In this document: one piece after another, positions 26,645 through 35,591 of the stretch
Layout of the letters: every line of letters begins with the position of its first letter
Position numbering within the stretch: the stretch's first letter is position 1
DNA from: Actinomadura darangshiensis
GTDB taxonomy: Bacteria > Actinomycetota > Actinomycetes > Streptosporangiales > Streptosporangiaceae
Direction: 5' to 3'
NCBI RefSeq assembly: GCF_004349235.1
Contig: NZ_SMKY01000006.1
Coordinates: 1-64,000 of the forward strand
DNA length: 64,000 bases
Translations under genes and position numbers: made by a program
Notes under the pieces: model-generated
The model's database searches: none
What the model was told of the DNA's origin: nothing
The model's input: the letters and a program-made list of their open reading frames with translations, nothing else

Positions 26645-28369
26645 ATGACGACGATCTCCCGCGAGCGGTACGCGAGCATGTACGGCCCCACGGTGGGCGA
26701 CCGTCTCCGCCTCGGCGACACCAACCTGGTCGTGGAGGTGGAGAAGGACCACACGGAGGGCCACTACGGCGACGAGTCCCAGTACGGCGGCGGGAAGACG
26801 GCGCGGGACGGGATGTCGTCCGACCCGGCCTCGCGCAACGCCACCGCCGCGCTCGACACCGTGATCACCAACGTGGTGGTCATCGATCCCGTGCTGGGCG
26901 TCGTCAAGGGCGACATCGGGATCAAGGACGGCAGGATCGCCGGGGTGGGCAAGTCCGGCAACCCGCACACCCAGAACGGGGTCGACCGGCGGCTGATCAT
27001 CGGGGCCGGGACCGAGGTGATCTCCGGGGAGAACCTGGTCGCCACCGCCGGCGCGATCGACACCCACGTCCACTTCATCGCCCCCGAGCAGGCGTACCAC
27101 GCGCTCAGCAACGGGGTCACCACGCTGGTCGGCGGCGGCACCGGCCCGGCGGACGGCTCGCGCGGCACCACCTGCACGCCCGGCCCGTGGAACATCGCGC
27201 GGATCCTCCAGGCCTACGAGGACATCCCGATCAACATCGCCGTCTACGGCAAGGGCAACAACAGCCTGCCCGGCCCGCTGGAGGAGCAGTTGCGGGCGGG
27301 CGCCTGCGGGCTGAAGGTGCACGAGGACTGGGGGGCGACCCCGGCGGCCATCGACTGCGCGCTCCGCGTCGCCGACGACCACGACGTGCAGATCACCATC
27401 CACACCGACACGCTGAACGAGGCCGGGTTCGTCGAGGACACGATCAGCGCGATCGACGGCCGGGCGATCCACACCTACCACTCCGAGGGGGCCGGCGGCG
27501 GCCACGCGCCCGACATCCTGCGGATCACCTCCGAGCCGAACGCGCTGCCCGCGTCCACGAACCCGACGCTGCCCTACACGGTGAACTCGGTCGACGAGCT
27601 GCTCGACATGACCATGGTCTGCCACCACCTGAGCTACGACGTCCCCGAGGACCTGGCGTTCGCCGAGAGCCGGGTCCGGGCCGAGACGATCGCCGCCGAG
27701 ACCGTCCTGCACGACCTCGGCGTCATCAGCATGATCGGCTCGGACTCGCAGGCGATGGGACGAATCGGCGAGTCGTTCACCCGCGCGTTCCAGGTCGCCC
27801 ACCACTGCAAGGACCAGCGCGGCCCACTGCCCGGGGACTCCGCGCGCAGCGACAACAACCGCGTCCTGCGATACCTGGCGAAGCTCACCATCAACCCGGC
27901 CCGCACCAGCGGGATGGCCGACACGATCGGCTCGCTGGAGGACGGCAAGCTCGCCGACATCGTCCTGTGGCAGCCGAACTCGTTCGCGGCGAAGCCGTTC
28001 CTGGTCGTCAAGGGCGGGCTGATCAGCTGGGCGCAGATGGGCGACCCGAACGCGTCGCTGCCCATCCCGCAGCCGGTCTACCTGCGTCCGATGTACGGGT
28101 GCAGCGGGCGGGCGCTGCGGGAGACGTGCGTGACGTTCATGTCGGACGCGGCGATCGCGGACGGCGTCCCGGGGCGGCTCGGCCTGGAGCGGATCATCCG
28201 TCCCGTCCGGCAGTGCCGGACCGTCGACAAGCGCCACATGCTGCACAATTCGACGCTTGCCGAGGTCGCCGTCGACCCGGAGACGTACCAGGTCACCGTG
28301 GACGGCGAGCCGGCCACGATCGCCCCGGCGAGGGAACTGCCGCTGAACCGGCTGTTCTTCATCGCATGA
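26645..28369 (+). CDS. ureC: Urease subunit alpha (catalytic)
   Basis: A 574-residue protein with all catalytic elements. His141 and His143 (DTHVHF), carbamylated Lys224 and His226 (LKVHEDWG), His253, His279, the flap Cys326-His327 (MVCHHL) and Asp367 (GSDSQAMGR) are present. It binds two nickel ions and hydrolyses urea. The length is typical. The stop overlaps the ureF start (ATGA). Everything looks intact. Confidence 0.97.
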   Translation: MTTISRERYASMYGPTVGDRLRLGDTNLVVEVEKDHTEGHYGDESQYGGGKTARDGMSSDPASRNATAALDTVITNVVVIDPVLGVVKGDIGIKDGRIAGVGKSGNPHTQNGVDRRLIIGAGTEVISGENLVATAGAIDTHVHFIAPEQAYHALSNGVTTLVGGGTGPADGSRGTTCTPGPWNIARILQAYEDIPINIAVYGKGNNSLPGPLEEQLRAGACGLKVHEDWGATPAAIDCALRVADDHDVQITIHTDTLNEAGFVEDTISAIDGRAIHTYHSEGAGGGHAPDILRITSEPNALPASTNPTLPYTVNSVDELLDMTMVCHHLSYDVPEDLAFAESRVRAETIAAETVLHDLGVISMIGSDSQAMGRIGESFTRAFQVAHHCKDQRGPLPGDSARSDNNRVLRYLAKLTINPARTSGMADTIGSLEDGKLADIVLWQPNSFAAKPFLVVKGGLISWAQMGDPNASLPIPQPVYLRPMYGCSGRALRETCVTFMSDAAIADGVPGRLGLERIIRPVRQCRTVDKRHMLHNSTLAEVAVDPETYQVTVDGEPATIAPARELPLNRLFFIA

Positions 28370-29052
28370 CCCGGCACGGGTCGCTGGAGGTGCTGCTCGC
28401 GCAGTTGCAGCTCACCGACTCCGGCTTCCCCGGCGGGCTCTACACGCTGTCGCACGGCCTGGAGGGATTCGCCCAGCTGGGGGCGATACCGGACGGCCTG
28501 GTCGCCGATCTCGTGCACGCCGCCGGGACGGCCGACGCGGCGGCACTGGCGCTGACGCACCGGGCCGTGTCGGCGGGCGATTGGGACCTGGTCGCAGAGA
28601 CCGACCGCAGACTGCACGCCGTGAAGCTCAACAGGGAGCAGCGGACGGCGTCCGTCCGAACGGGGCGGCAAGTCCTGAACACCGCTGGGGAGGCGTTCGG
28701 TCCAGGCCCGGCTGCACACCTCGCGGACCTGGTGGCACGCGGGTCCGCGCCCGGCAACCACGCGGTCGTCGTCGGCACGATCCACGCGGGCCTCGGGGTC
28801 CCCGTCGAGCACGCCGTCGCGAGCGACCTGTTCGCGTTCGCGGCGGGCTGCGCCGCCGCGGCCGTCCGGTTGGGCCGGATCGACTTCCGGCAGGCCCAGC
28901 GCCTGCTGCGCGACGTCCGCCCGGACGTGGCACGCGCGGCCTCGGTCGCGCTCGCCGCCCAGGACCCGCGCGACCTGCACTCCTCGGCGCCGGTAGCGGA
29001 CGCCGTGTCGACCGCGCACGAGCGGGCCGAGGCCCGCCTGTTCTTCACCTGA
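28366..29052 (+). CDS. ureF: Urease accessory protein UreF
   Basis: A 228-residue helical accessory protein. It has [22 protein letters not shown] at the N-terminus and [39 protein letters not shown] in the second half. UreF works with UreD and UreG to load carbamate and nickel into the UreABC apoenzyme. It overlaps ureC by ATGA and is followed by ureG after 15 bases. Confidence 0.92.
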   Translation: MTRHGSLEVLLAQLQLTDSGFPGGLYTLSHGLEGFAQLGAIPDGLVADLVHAAGTADAAALALTHRAVSAGDWDLVAETDRRLHAVKLNREQRTASVRTGRQVLNTAGEAFGPGPAAHLADLVARGSAPGNHAVVVGTIHAGLGVPVEHAVASDLFAFAAGCAAAAVRLGRIDFRQAQRLLRDVRPDVARAASVALAAQDPRDLHSSAPVADAVSTAHERAEARLFFT

Positions 29053-29067
29053 CGAGAGGACACGGGC

Positions 29068-29694
29068 ATGGAACCGGAGCAGGTGTTCAAGATCGGCATC
29101 GGCGGGCCGGTGGGGTCGGGCAAGACGGCGCTCATCGAGGCGCTGGTCCCGCTCCTGGTCGAACGCGGGCACAGTCCCGGCGTCATCACCAACGACATCT
29201 ACACGCTGGAGGACGCCGACCACGTCCGCCGGACGCTCGCGGGCATCCTGGACGGCGAACGCGTCGTCGGGGTCGAGACCGGGTCGTGCCCGCACACGGC
29301 CGTCCGGGACGATCCCACGATGAACCTGGCGGCGGCGTCCGAGCTGCTCGGCCGCTTCCCCGACACCGACCTGCTGCTGTTCGAGAGCGGCGGCGACAAC
29401 CTCACCCTGACCTTCAGCCCCCTCCTGGCGGACGTCTACGTGTTCGTCCTGGACACCGCCGAGGGCGAGAAGATGCCCCGCAAACGCGGCCCCGGCACCA
29501 CCGACTCCGACCTCCTGGTCATCAACAAGATCGACATCGCGAAGTACGTGCGCACCGACCTGGCGGTGATGGAGCGCGACGCCTGGGCGGTACGCGAGAA
29601 CCGTCCCGTCGTCCTGACCGACTGCCTCACCGGAACGGGCGTCCCCGACGTCGCCGACTTCGTCCTCGGGCGAATGTATTCGCCGGCACGATGA
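29068..29694 (+). CDS. ureG: Urease accessory GTPase UreG
   Basis: A 208-residue SIMIBI GTPase. The P-loop is GPVGSGKT (13-20). The metal-binding Cys-Pro-His lies in ETGSCPHTAVRDD (Cys74). The Glu-Ser-Gly-Gly-Asp-Asn block (LFESGGDNLTLTF) and NKID complete the family pattern. It delivers nickel with GTP hydrolysis. It overlaps the ureD start by four bases. Confidence 0.95.
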   Translation: MEPEQVFKIGIGGPVGSGKTALIEALVPLLVERGHSPGVITNDIYTLEDADHVRRTLAGILDGERVVGVETGSCPHTAVRDDPTMNLAAASELLGRFPDTDLLLFESGGDNLTLTFSPLLADVYVFVLDTAEGEKMPRKRGPGTTDSDLLVINKIDIAKYVRTDLAVMERDAWAVRENRPVVLTDCLTGTGVPDVADFVLGRMYSPAR

Positions 29695-30674
29695 CCGGCC
29701 GGCCACCCATGGCGGCACCACGGTCGACGCCGTCACGCGCCGCGCAAACGGCGGTGCGGGGGGCCGTGGAGGATGTCTCGGCGGGGTGGGTGCCCGACTC
29801 GGTGGCACGGCACGCCGCCGTGCCCGGGACACTGCCGGTCGGCTCACCGGGAAAGGTCGGCGTCCTCGACCTGCGGTTCGACGCGGTCGCCGGGCGTACG
29901 GAGCTGACCGGGCATTTCCAGCGGGCGCCGCTGCACATCGCGCGCCCGTTCTACCTCGATCCCGAGCTGCCCGGGATGCCGTACGTGATGCTCATGTCGT
30001 CCGGCGGCGGCGTCCTCCAAGGCGACCGGTACCGCACTGACCTGACCTGCGTGGCCGGGACGTCCGTGCACGTCACGACGCAGACCGCCACCCGCCTCTA
30101 CCGGATGGAGCGCGACTACGCGACCCAACTCGTCGGCATCACGGCCGGGCCGGGCAGCTACGTCGAGTACCTGCCCGACACGACGATCCCGTTCGCCGAC
30201 TCGCGCTTCTACCAGCGGACCACGATCACCGCCGACCCCGCGTCGACGGTGGTCGTGGGCGAGAAACTCATGGCGGGACGGCTCGCGCGCGGGGAACGGC
30301 ACGCCTACACCGCCTACTGCACGGACCTGGAGGTCCTAGACCCCAGCGGACGACTACTGTTCGCCGACCCGCTCCGTCTAGTCCCGGACGAGCACGAGGC
30401 GACCGGCCCGGCGGTGATGGCCGGATACGGGGTGATGGCCTCCCTGTACGTCGTCACGAGTACGGCATCAGCGCAGCAGGTCGCCGACGCGATGCACGAG
30501 GCACTCGCCCGGTCGGGCCTGCTCGGCGGCGCGAGCGTCCTCCCGGACGACCGCGGCGCCTGGGCCCGAGTCCTAGGCGACCGATCACCCGAGGTCGGTG
30601 CCGCGTTCTTCGCCGCCTGGGACGCGGTCCGCCGACTCCTCCTGAACGTGCCCGCACCGGCCGCCCGGCTCTGA
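29691..30674 (+). CDS. ureD: Urease accessory protein UreD
   Basis: A 327-residue protein with family blocks LMSSGGGVLQGDRY, VTTQTATRLYRM, GSYVEYLPDTTIPFADSRFYQRT and EKLMAGRLARGERHAYTAY. UreD (UreH) is the scaffold that holds UreF and UreG on the apoenzyme. The gene order ureABCFGD is the common actinobacterial one. Its N-terminus is about 40 residues longer than usual, so a later start is possible. Confidence 0.9.
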   Translation: MTGRPPMAAPRSTPSRAAQTAVRGAVEDVSAGWVPDSVARHAAVPGTLPVGSPGKVGVLDLRFDAVAGRTELTGHFQRAPLHIARPFYLDPELPGMPYVMLMSSGGGVLQGDRYRTDLTCVAGTSVHVTTQTATRLYRMERDYATQLVGITAGPGSYVEYLPDTTIPFADSRFYQRTTITADPASTVVVGEKLMAGRLARGERHAYTAYCTDLEVLDPSGRLLFADPLRLVPDEHEATGPAVMAGYGVMASLYVVTSTASAQQVADAMHEALARSGLLGGASVLPDDRGAWARVLGDRSPEVGAAFFAAWDAVRRLLLNVPAPAARL

Positions 30675-30691
30675 TTGTCGGAGGCTCCTGG

Positions 30692-31213
30692 TTGGCTCCT
30701 CCCATGACCGACGAGGAACGCTTCTGGGACACGATCGAGGCGGCCTGGGCCCCGCTGGCCACCGACGCCAACGCGGCGCGCCAAGCGCTCGCCACCCGGG
30801 CCCCCGACAGCGACCCGTGGGAAATGCCCGAGATCTCCGTGGTCGAGAAGGCGTTGGACGGGTTCCTCCGCAACCTCACCGCCGCCGCCCGGGAGCTGAC
30901 CTCCGGCGAACTGACCGACCTCGACCGGGTGTGCGAGCGCCTGCTCTACGACATCGACCGCGCCGACATCCACGAGGTGACGGACGGCTCCGACGACGGC
31001 TTCCTCTACGCGCGCGGCTTCATCGTCGCCATGGGCCGGGACTTCTACACCGCGGTCGCCGCCGACCCGCGCCTCGCCGTGCTGGACGCCGACTGCGAGC
31101 CGATGTGCTACTTCTTCGCCCACCTGCACCACGAACGCTTCGGCACGTTCCCCGACACCGGCTCAGGCATCTCCCGCGAGTCCTGCACAAACCCCACCGG
31201 CTGGCTGGACTGA
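30692..31213 (+). CDS. DUF4240 domain protein
   Basis: A 173-residue soluble protein. FWDTIEAAW at the start and DDGFLYARGFIVAMGRDFYTAVAADP in the middle are the hallmarks of DUF4240. No activity is established. Start choice: a GGAGG at 30680-30684 is ideally spaced for the TTG at 30692, whereas the first ATG (30704) lies 19 bases away, so I prefer the TTG and give the ATG as the alternative. It follows ureD by 17 bases but has no known link to urease. Confidence 0.75.
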   Translation: MAPPMTDEERFWDTIEAAWAPLATDANAARQALATRAPDSDPWEMPEISVVEKALDGFLRNLTAAARELTSGELTDLDRVCERLLYDIDRADIHEVTDGSDDGFLYARGFIVAMGRDFYTAVAADPRLAVLDADCEPMCYFFAHLHHERFGTFPDTGSGISRESCTNPTGWLD

Positions 31214-31430
31214 CGCCCAGCCGCCGTCAGCGCACCTCCACCGGCGCCCGGCTCCGCGGCATCCGGACCGCAGAGACACAGACGCCCCGACCTCGGCCGG
31301 GGGCTCACCCTTTGAAACTGTTCTACGGCGCGGCCGGCTTGCGGCTTCAGTGCATCTATCCTCGGCGTGACTGCGACGTGACAGCGCGCGGCCCGTTGCC
31401 TGGACGTAAGGAGCTGTCGATCCGTCCGGC

Positions 31431-31449
31431 ATGTCGAATGGGTCGACAT
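31431..31449. promoter_or_regulatory. ATGTCGA inverted repeat before the HTH-phosphotransferase remnant
   Basis: ATGTCGA (31431-31437) and TCGACAT (31443-31449) separated by five bases, a perfect 7-bp-arm palindrome 12 bases before the GTG of the next gene. It may be an autoregulatory operator, since that gene begins with an HTH segment. The rest of 31214-31430 shows no gene. Confidence 0.45.
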
Positions 31450-31460
31450 AGGGTGGATGG

Positions 31461-32426
31461 GTGGACATCGATGATGCTGCCTCGTCGCAGGCTCTGGCCC
31501 TGCTCGGCAGGTGGGTCACCCGCCGGAACCGGCGCCCGCGGGACCGCGCTGACCTGCTCGCCGCCGCCTGGTGGGCGGGCAATCGCAACGTCGCCGCTCT
31601 GGCACGCGCAGCTGACGTCGGCCGCGATACCGTCTACGCCGATCTGCGCTCCCGTGGGATTGAGGTTGCGGACCAGCGTGCCCGCACCGCGCCCGCGCAG
31701 AGCATGCCGCTGGACTACCGCCCGCTGGCCAGGGACGAGGGGGCGTTCCAGCGGCCGCTGACCGTAGACGAGGTCCGCGCGGTCATATGGCGGGTCTTCG
31801 GGCCTGGCTGCCAGGTGATGTCCGCCGTCGAGCTGGGGGCGGGCATGTACAACTCCACGTACCGGGTCGAGATCGCGGGAACCGAGCCGGTGATCTTGCG
31901 GGTGGCGCCGGAGCCGGGCCGCCAGTTCCGCAGCGAAACCGAGCTGATGCGCAACGAGCACGCCTCGGTGCCCTGGCTGTCGGTGATCGCGCCTTTAATG
32001 CCGCGCGTTATCGCTGCGGATTGGTCCCATGAGGTGATCGGCCGGGATTACATGGTGCAGAGCCTGCTGGAGGGGGTGCCGGCGCCGGAGCGGCTGTCGG
32101 CCTATCCGCGTGAGACCTGGAGCGGTTACTTCCGGCGGCTCGGCGAGATCACCGCCGCGGTGCACGGGGTGCGTGGCCCGCGCTTCGGGCCGATCGCGGG
32201 GCCGGGGTACGCGGCGTAGTCGCAGGCGGTGCTGGCGTCGCCGGAGGAGATCGCCTCCGACGTGGAGGGCGTGGGCTTGGACTCGGCCGACCTGCGCAAG
32301 GTCGCTGCGGTCGCCGCTGACCGCCGTACCGTCCTGGACGAGGTCACCCGGCCCCGGCTGCTCACCGGAGACTTGTGGACGGTTCACTGCGCAACCCGGG
32401 TGTCGGATTACGCACTGTCGGCCTGA
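31461..32426 (+). pseudogene. Broken HTH plus aminoglycoside-phosphotransferase-like gene, N-terminal part
   Basis: The frame codes 252 residues to a TAG at 32217. It begins with an HTH-like segment (residues 10-75, NVAALARAADVGRDTVYADL). A kinase-like N-lobe follows (VELGAGMYNSTYRVEIAGTEPVILRVAP, with the ATP-binding Lys replaced by Arg). Beyond the TAG the same frame continues without a break in family likeness (EEIASDVEGVGLDSADLRKV, RPRLLTGDLWTVHC) up to 32426, where the catalytic loop is reached and homology stops. The in-frame stop and the missing C-lobe (no Asp of the DFDR metal site) make this a decayed gene. GC content is lower than in the flanking regions. Confidence 0.75.
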
Positions 32427-32598
32427 TGGCCGAGCATGCTGGCCGCAGGGTGATCAAGCTCGTCGCCGAACCCAAACTGCACGCCACCCTCTCCGAATCC
32501 ACCACTTCGCTCTGGAGCGCGCAATCTATGCAGAGACCGCACTCGTCACGCTTGGAGCCGCTCCTGTCGAATCCGATGGACGCGAACCCAGGCAATCT
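32427..32598. other. Degenerate spacer between the broken kinase gene and the antitoxin operator
   Basis: About 170 bases with short broken frames only. One frame reads HHFALERAIYAETALVTLGA, which looks like a piece of a real protein I cannot name. No intact gene. Confidence 0.4.
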
Positions 32599-32637
32599 GT
32601 AAGGTGCCCTTACGAGTTTCTTGTAAGGGCACCTTAC
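32599..32637. promoter_or_regulatory. Double palindromic operator of the Phd-like/PIN pair
   Basis: GTAAGGTGCCCTTAC (32599-32613) and GTAAGGGCACCTTAC (32623-32637) are exact reverse complements. Each is also a palindrome by itself (GTAAGG and CCTTAC around three bases). Centres are 24 bases apart, so two dimers could bind on nearly the same helix face. The pair lies 20 bases before the start of the Phd-like gene, the usual place for an autoregulating antitoxin. Confidence 0.75.
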
Positions 32638-32657
32638 ATGTTGGGAGGGTGGGCATC

Positions 32658-33293
32658 ATGATCGACGAATACACCGGGGACGACGAGACCCAGCAGGGAC
32701 TACGGGAGTTTATCGAGAGCCTGGTGGCTTGGCCGGAGGCGGTGCGCCGCTGGGGCGAACCCCTGAACGTTGAGAACGCACGCCGCGACTGGTTCCGGAT
32801 ACTCGATCGCATCCTGAAAGCCGGGGAAATCACCCTCATCGCCAGGGACCGTGCCGGCACAGGATGGGCTGCGGTCATTCCGGTCACTGAGGTCATCGAG
32901 CCACTCGATGAACTACATGCGTGGGGATCGTCTGAAGCCCGCCCGAAACTCGGCGATGTCGTTCGCGCGGCGGCCGGTTACAGTCCCGACAGCGGGCCGC
33001 AACTGATCACGATCCATCGCAAGCCCGCCGCCGCTGTGGTCAGTGTCCGCTACATCCTGGGCCGCCCCATGGGAGAGGACCGTCTCGACCTCGCCAAGCT
33101 TCTGCGCACCGGAGGTCGCGCGATCCTGGAGTTCTCCCCCGGAACTACGGACGACAACGTCCCGGGAGTACCCGGTGACCCCAAGGGATTCATCGTGACC
33201 GTGCTGAACCCTGCGGGAGAACAAGTCGGGTTCGGAGGCGGCTACACCATCCAGGAAGCAATGGCCAACGTCAGCCCAACGGCGCCGAGCTAA
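32658..33293 (+). CDS. Protein with two Phd/YefM-like repeats, candidate antitoxin
   Basis: A 211-residue protein. Residues 38-80 (NARRDWFRILDRILKAGEITLIARD...WAAVIPV) and 94-132 (ARPKLGDVVRAAAG...QLITIHRKPAAAVVSV) both look like the N-terminal DNA-binding fold of Phd/YefM antitoxins, in which xARxxLxxLLxxV is followed by VxITRxGKPxAVLV. The remaining C-terminal 70 residues (LLRTGGRAILEFSPG, GFIVTVLNPAGEQVGFGGGY) are not recognised. A GGGAGGG ribosome site fits the ATG at 32658. A PIN nuclease gene follows in the same direction. Reading it as an antitoxin is inferred from fold resemblance, operator and partner. Confidence 0.6.
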   Translation: MIDEYTGDDETQQGLREFIESLVAWPEAVRRWGEPLNVENARRDWFRILDRILKAGEITLIARDRAGTGWAAVIPVTEVIEPLDELHAWGSSEARPKLGDVVRAAAGYSPDSGPQLITIHRKPAAAVVSVRYILGRPMGEDRLDLAKLLRTGGRAILEFSPGTTDDNVPGVPGDPKGFIVTVLNPAGEQVGFGGGYTIQEAMANVSPTAPS

Positions 33294-33416
33294 GCCGCGC
33301 CGCTGGCCACCACGCCGGTCCGCTGACCAGCTACCGGGCCCTCGGCACGTGCACCTGATCGTCAGAAGCATCGACTTCGCAGACGTGGAAGATCGCGATG
33401 AGGCAGGATCACCCGC

Positions 33417-34643
33417 ATGACCGACACCCGTCGCCTGGTGGTAGCCGTGGACACCACGGAGTTCTTCGACGATCTGACCCTGTCCAAGAGCGCGTGGATG
33501 CAGGTGCGGTTGTGGGCACTGCATGAGGAGGCGCAGCTGTGGGTCCCCGAAGTCGTGATCCGCGAAGCAGGCCGAAGGTACTGCACGCAGGTCGACCAGC
33601 AGTACACCAAACTGAAGGGCGTCGACAGGGCGCTTCGGGCACTGAACTGGGAACGCGACCCCCAACCGGTCGACGACCCCCGCCACGACCAAGTCGAGTC
33701 CCTCAAGGACGGATACGAGCTGTGGCTGCGTCAACTCCTCGGCCGACTGGGCGCCGTCATCCTGCCGCTCCCTCAGATGGGCCACGACGAGATCGTCCGC
33801 CGTATGCTTGCCGAGGAACGCCCCTTCCGGATCAAGGGTGACGACAAAAAGCGCGGCCCCGACGGGTATCGCGACATGCTCATCTGGGCGAGCATCGCCG
33901 AGCGGGCCGCAACGCTGGAACCGGCCGACACGCTGTACTTCGTCACCGGAAACCACAACGACTTCTGCGATCCCGGCGACACCGACACCGTCGCCCTGGC
34001 GCTGCGGGCCGACCTGATCAGCATCGCGCCCGAAGCCCGGAAGGCCGCAGTTGCAGCACCCGACACGCTCATCGGCTCCATCCCCGCGATCCACCGCCTC
34101 GGTGGATTGGCGGACCTCGCGAAAGTCCTGCCCACGACCACCGGGGACCCAGCGGCGCTGGAGATCCAGGCCGCCCTGAACCGGGACGGCGATCCGGTGC
34201 GTGACGGTCTCCTCGCTGACCTCGGCGAGAAATGCGAGAGCCTGGCCGACCAGTTCATCAACGACCGTCGCGACGACGATCGCTACAGCAGTGGCCTCGA
34301 CTTCGACGAACTCCACCTCGGCCTCGAATCGCCCCGCCTCAACTGGCTTGACCTCGTTCCCGACACCCTGCGCACCGTCGTGCACGGCATCGACCCCACC
34401 TACGAGCCTGACCTGCTCATGGCCACCGTCACTGTCGCGGCCGACGCCGCGATCGAGGGCTACATCCACATCTCCGAATACGACCACGAAGACGGCGGCT
34501 ACTCGGTCTCACTCATCAACGACTACATGTACGAGGCCGAAGGCAGCCACCGGGTGATCCTCAGTTTCAACGCCCACATCGACGCCAACGGCGATATCGA
34601 GTTCCTCGAACTCGAAAAGGCCGTCCCCGAACCGGCCACCTGA
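33417..34643 (+). CDS. Large PIN-domain (DUF4935-type) protein, candidate toxin nuclease
   Basis: A 408-residue protein. The first 190 residues have PIN-nuclease spacing. Asp12 lies in VVAVDTTEF, Glu45/Glu50 in VPEVVIREAGRRY, Asp153 in YRDMLIWASIAE and Asp182 in FVTGNHNDFCD. Together these would bind Mg or Mn for RNA cleavage, and they match the DUF4935 PIN branch. Residues 200-408 are an acidic, Asp/Glu-rich domain I cannot assign. The gene starts 123 bases after the Phd-like gene with its own AGGCAGG site. Most toxin PIN proteins are about 130 residues, so this is an unusually large partner. Confidence 0.68.
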   Translation: MTDTRRLVVAVDTTEFFDDLTLSKSAWMQVRLWALHEEAQLWVPEVVIREAGRRYCTQVDQQYTKLKGVDRALRALNWERDPQPVDDPRHDQVESLKDGYELWLRQLLGRLGAVILPLPQMGHDEIVRRMLAEERPFRIKGDDKKRGPDGYRDMLIWASIAERAATLEPADTLYFVTGNHNDFCDPGDTDTVALALRADLISIAPEARKAAVAAPDTLIGSIPAIHRLGGLADLAKVLPTTTGDPAALEIQAALNRDGDPVRDGLLADLGEKCESLADQFINDRRDDDRYSSGLDFDELHLGLESPRLNWLDLVPDTLRTVVHGIDPTYEPDLLMATVTVAADAAIEGYIHISEYDHEDGGYSVSLINDYMYEAEGSHRVILSFNAHIDANGDIEFLELEKAVPEPAT

Positions 34644-34722
34644 AGCACCGACCTCACCACTGGGGCGATGCCAGCAGAATCACTTCCGGGCAGGTTCTGG
34701 CATGTCGGCCAGACTCTTTTGA

Positions 34723-35117
34723 TCAGTTCAGCTCGGTGAGTATCGCGGCCATCGCTGTGTAGCTTTCGCGGATGCCGGCGGTGTTGCCGCGGCGATGCCG
34801 TTCGAGGCGGATCGCGCCCAGGTGCCGGGCCTCGTAGATGCGAGACCGCAGCACGGCGCGCGGCGTTGTGCTGGGGGTTCCGTAGGTTTCCCAGAAGGCG
34901 GTCCGTTCGTCCTGTTTCGCCGTCGCCATGCGGATGGTCCAGTCCGCTGCCGGGTCGCCCCAGATAGTTCGGTCGAAGTCGAGGACTCCGCTGAGGGTGG
35001 GGGCTGGAGACGAAGGTTCGAGAAGGCAATTCACGGTCCAGAAATCGCCTGCCAGCAGCGCCGTGGCTCGGTGATCTCATCGAAGACGGCCCGATGTTCG
35101 ATGACAAGGTCGCCGCC
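34723..35117 (-). pseudogene. Broken aminoglycoside-phosphotransferase-like gene, C-terminal part
   Basis: On the minus strand, residues reading GDLVIEHRAVFDEITEPR (from 35114) are followed after a frameshift near 35065 by LLAGDFWTVNC, then SGVLDFDRTIWGDPAADWTIRM (catalytic loop and metal-binding Asp) and a normal C-terminus ending AAILTELN. It is the C-lobe of the same family as the plus-strand remnant at 31461-32426. It overlaps that remnant in the DExTxPRLLxGDxWTV segment, so the two are separate paralogous remnants and not halves of one gene. No N-lobe remains. Confidence 0.7.
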
Positions 35118-35384
35118 CTTTGATGGCCGCCTTGGCGCGCACCTCGCGCTCGTGTTCTGCCTACTCGCGGGCTTCCGCGGCCGGGGGGCTCTTGCTCAGC
35201 TGCGGAAAGATTCGGTTCGTGCTCGTCATCGCCTCGCCGGTGGGCGGGATGCTGACCGGGGCCGGACAGCATCGACGATCTGGACGTCCTGCCGCACGGC
35301 GGAATGGACAAGCTGTTCGCGGCATCCGCGCACCGTCCACACTCGCATCGGTCCTGCGGCGCGTCCCCATCGGCGCGGCTTGAC
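35118..35384. other. Degenerate region without intact gene
   Basis: On the minus strand a frame reads MTSTNRIFPQLSK, then a TAG, then AEHEREVRAKAAIKG, which looks like a small helical protein cut by a stop and running into the phosphotransferase remnant. Nothing intact is visible on either strand. Confidence 0.4.
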
Positions 35385-35591
35385 CTAGTACTGTCGCCCG
35401 TTTCGGAGGGTCGGCTCGTGCTGCTTCGCACGCGCGAGCAGCGCGGCGAACGCTCTGGAGCTCAAGGTGAGGTGGCCAACCTCGGGAGCCTTGCTGTCTC
35501 GAACACCGATCGCATGAGGCAGAGCGGCCAGTTCAATGCACTCCTCGGTCCCGCCTGCACCGCTGTAGCTGCTCTTTCGCCAGATCGTCAT
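35385..35591 (-). CDS. DUF397 domain protein
   Basis: A 68-residue protein. MTIWRKSSYSGAGGTEECIELAALP and VGVRDSKAPE-like sequence with a Leu-rich end is the classic DUF397 pattern. It is the partner of the XRE gene directly upstream (ATGA overlap). Such XRE/DUF397 pairs are numerous in actinomycetes and influence development or secondary metabolism (WhiJ-type systems). I chose MTIWRK over an upstream in-frame ATG because of the coupling. Confidence 0.88.
   Translation of the reverse strand: MTIWRKSSYSGAGGTEECIELAALPHAIGVRDSKAPEVGHLTLSSRAFAALLARAKQHEPTLRNGRQY

Noticed and set aside
30680-30703. GGAGG...CCTCC repeat before the DUF4240 gene as a terminator
   Set aside because: Five-base arms with a long loop that contain the ribosome site. 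Too weak to call.
32375-32602. A 75-residue frame after the broken kinase gene
   Set aside because: No ribosome site, no family resemblance, and it runs into the operator at 32599.
31461-35117. The two phosphotransferase pieces as halves of one gene split by an inversion
   Set aside because: Both contain the DExTxPRLLxGDxWTV segment, so they overlap in family coordinates and must come from two copies.
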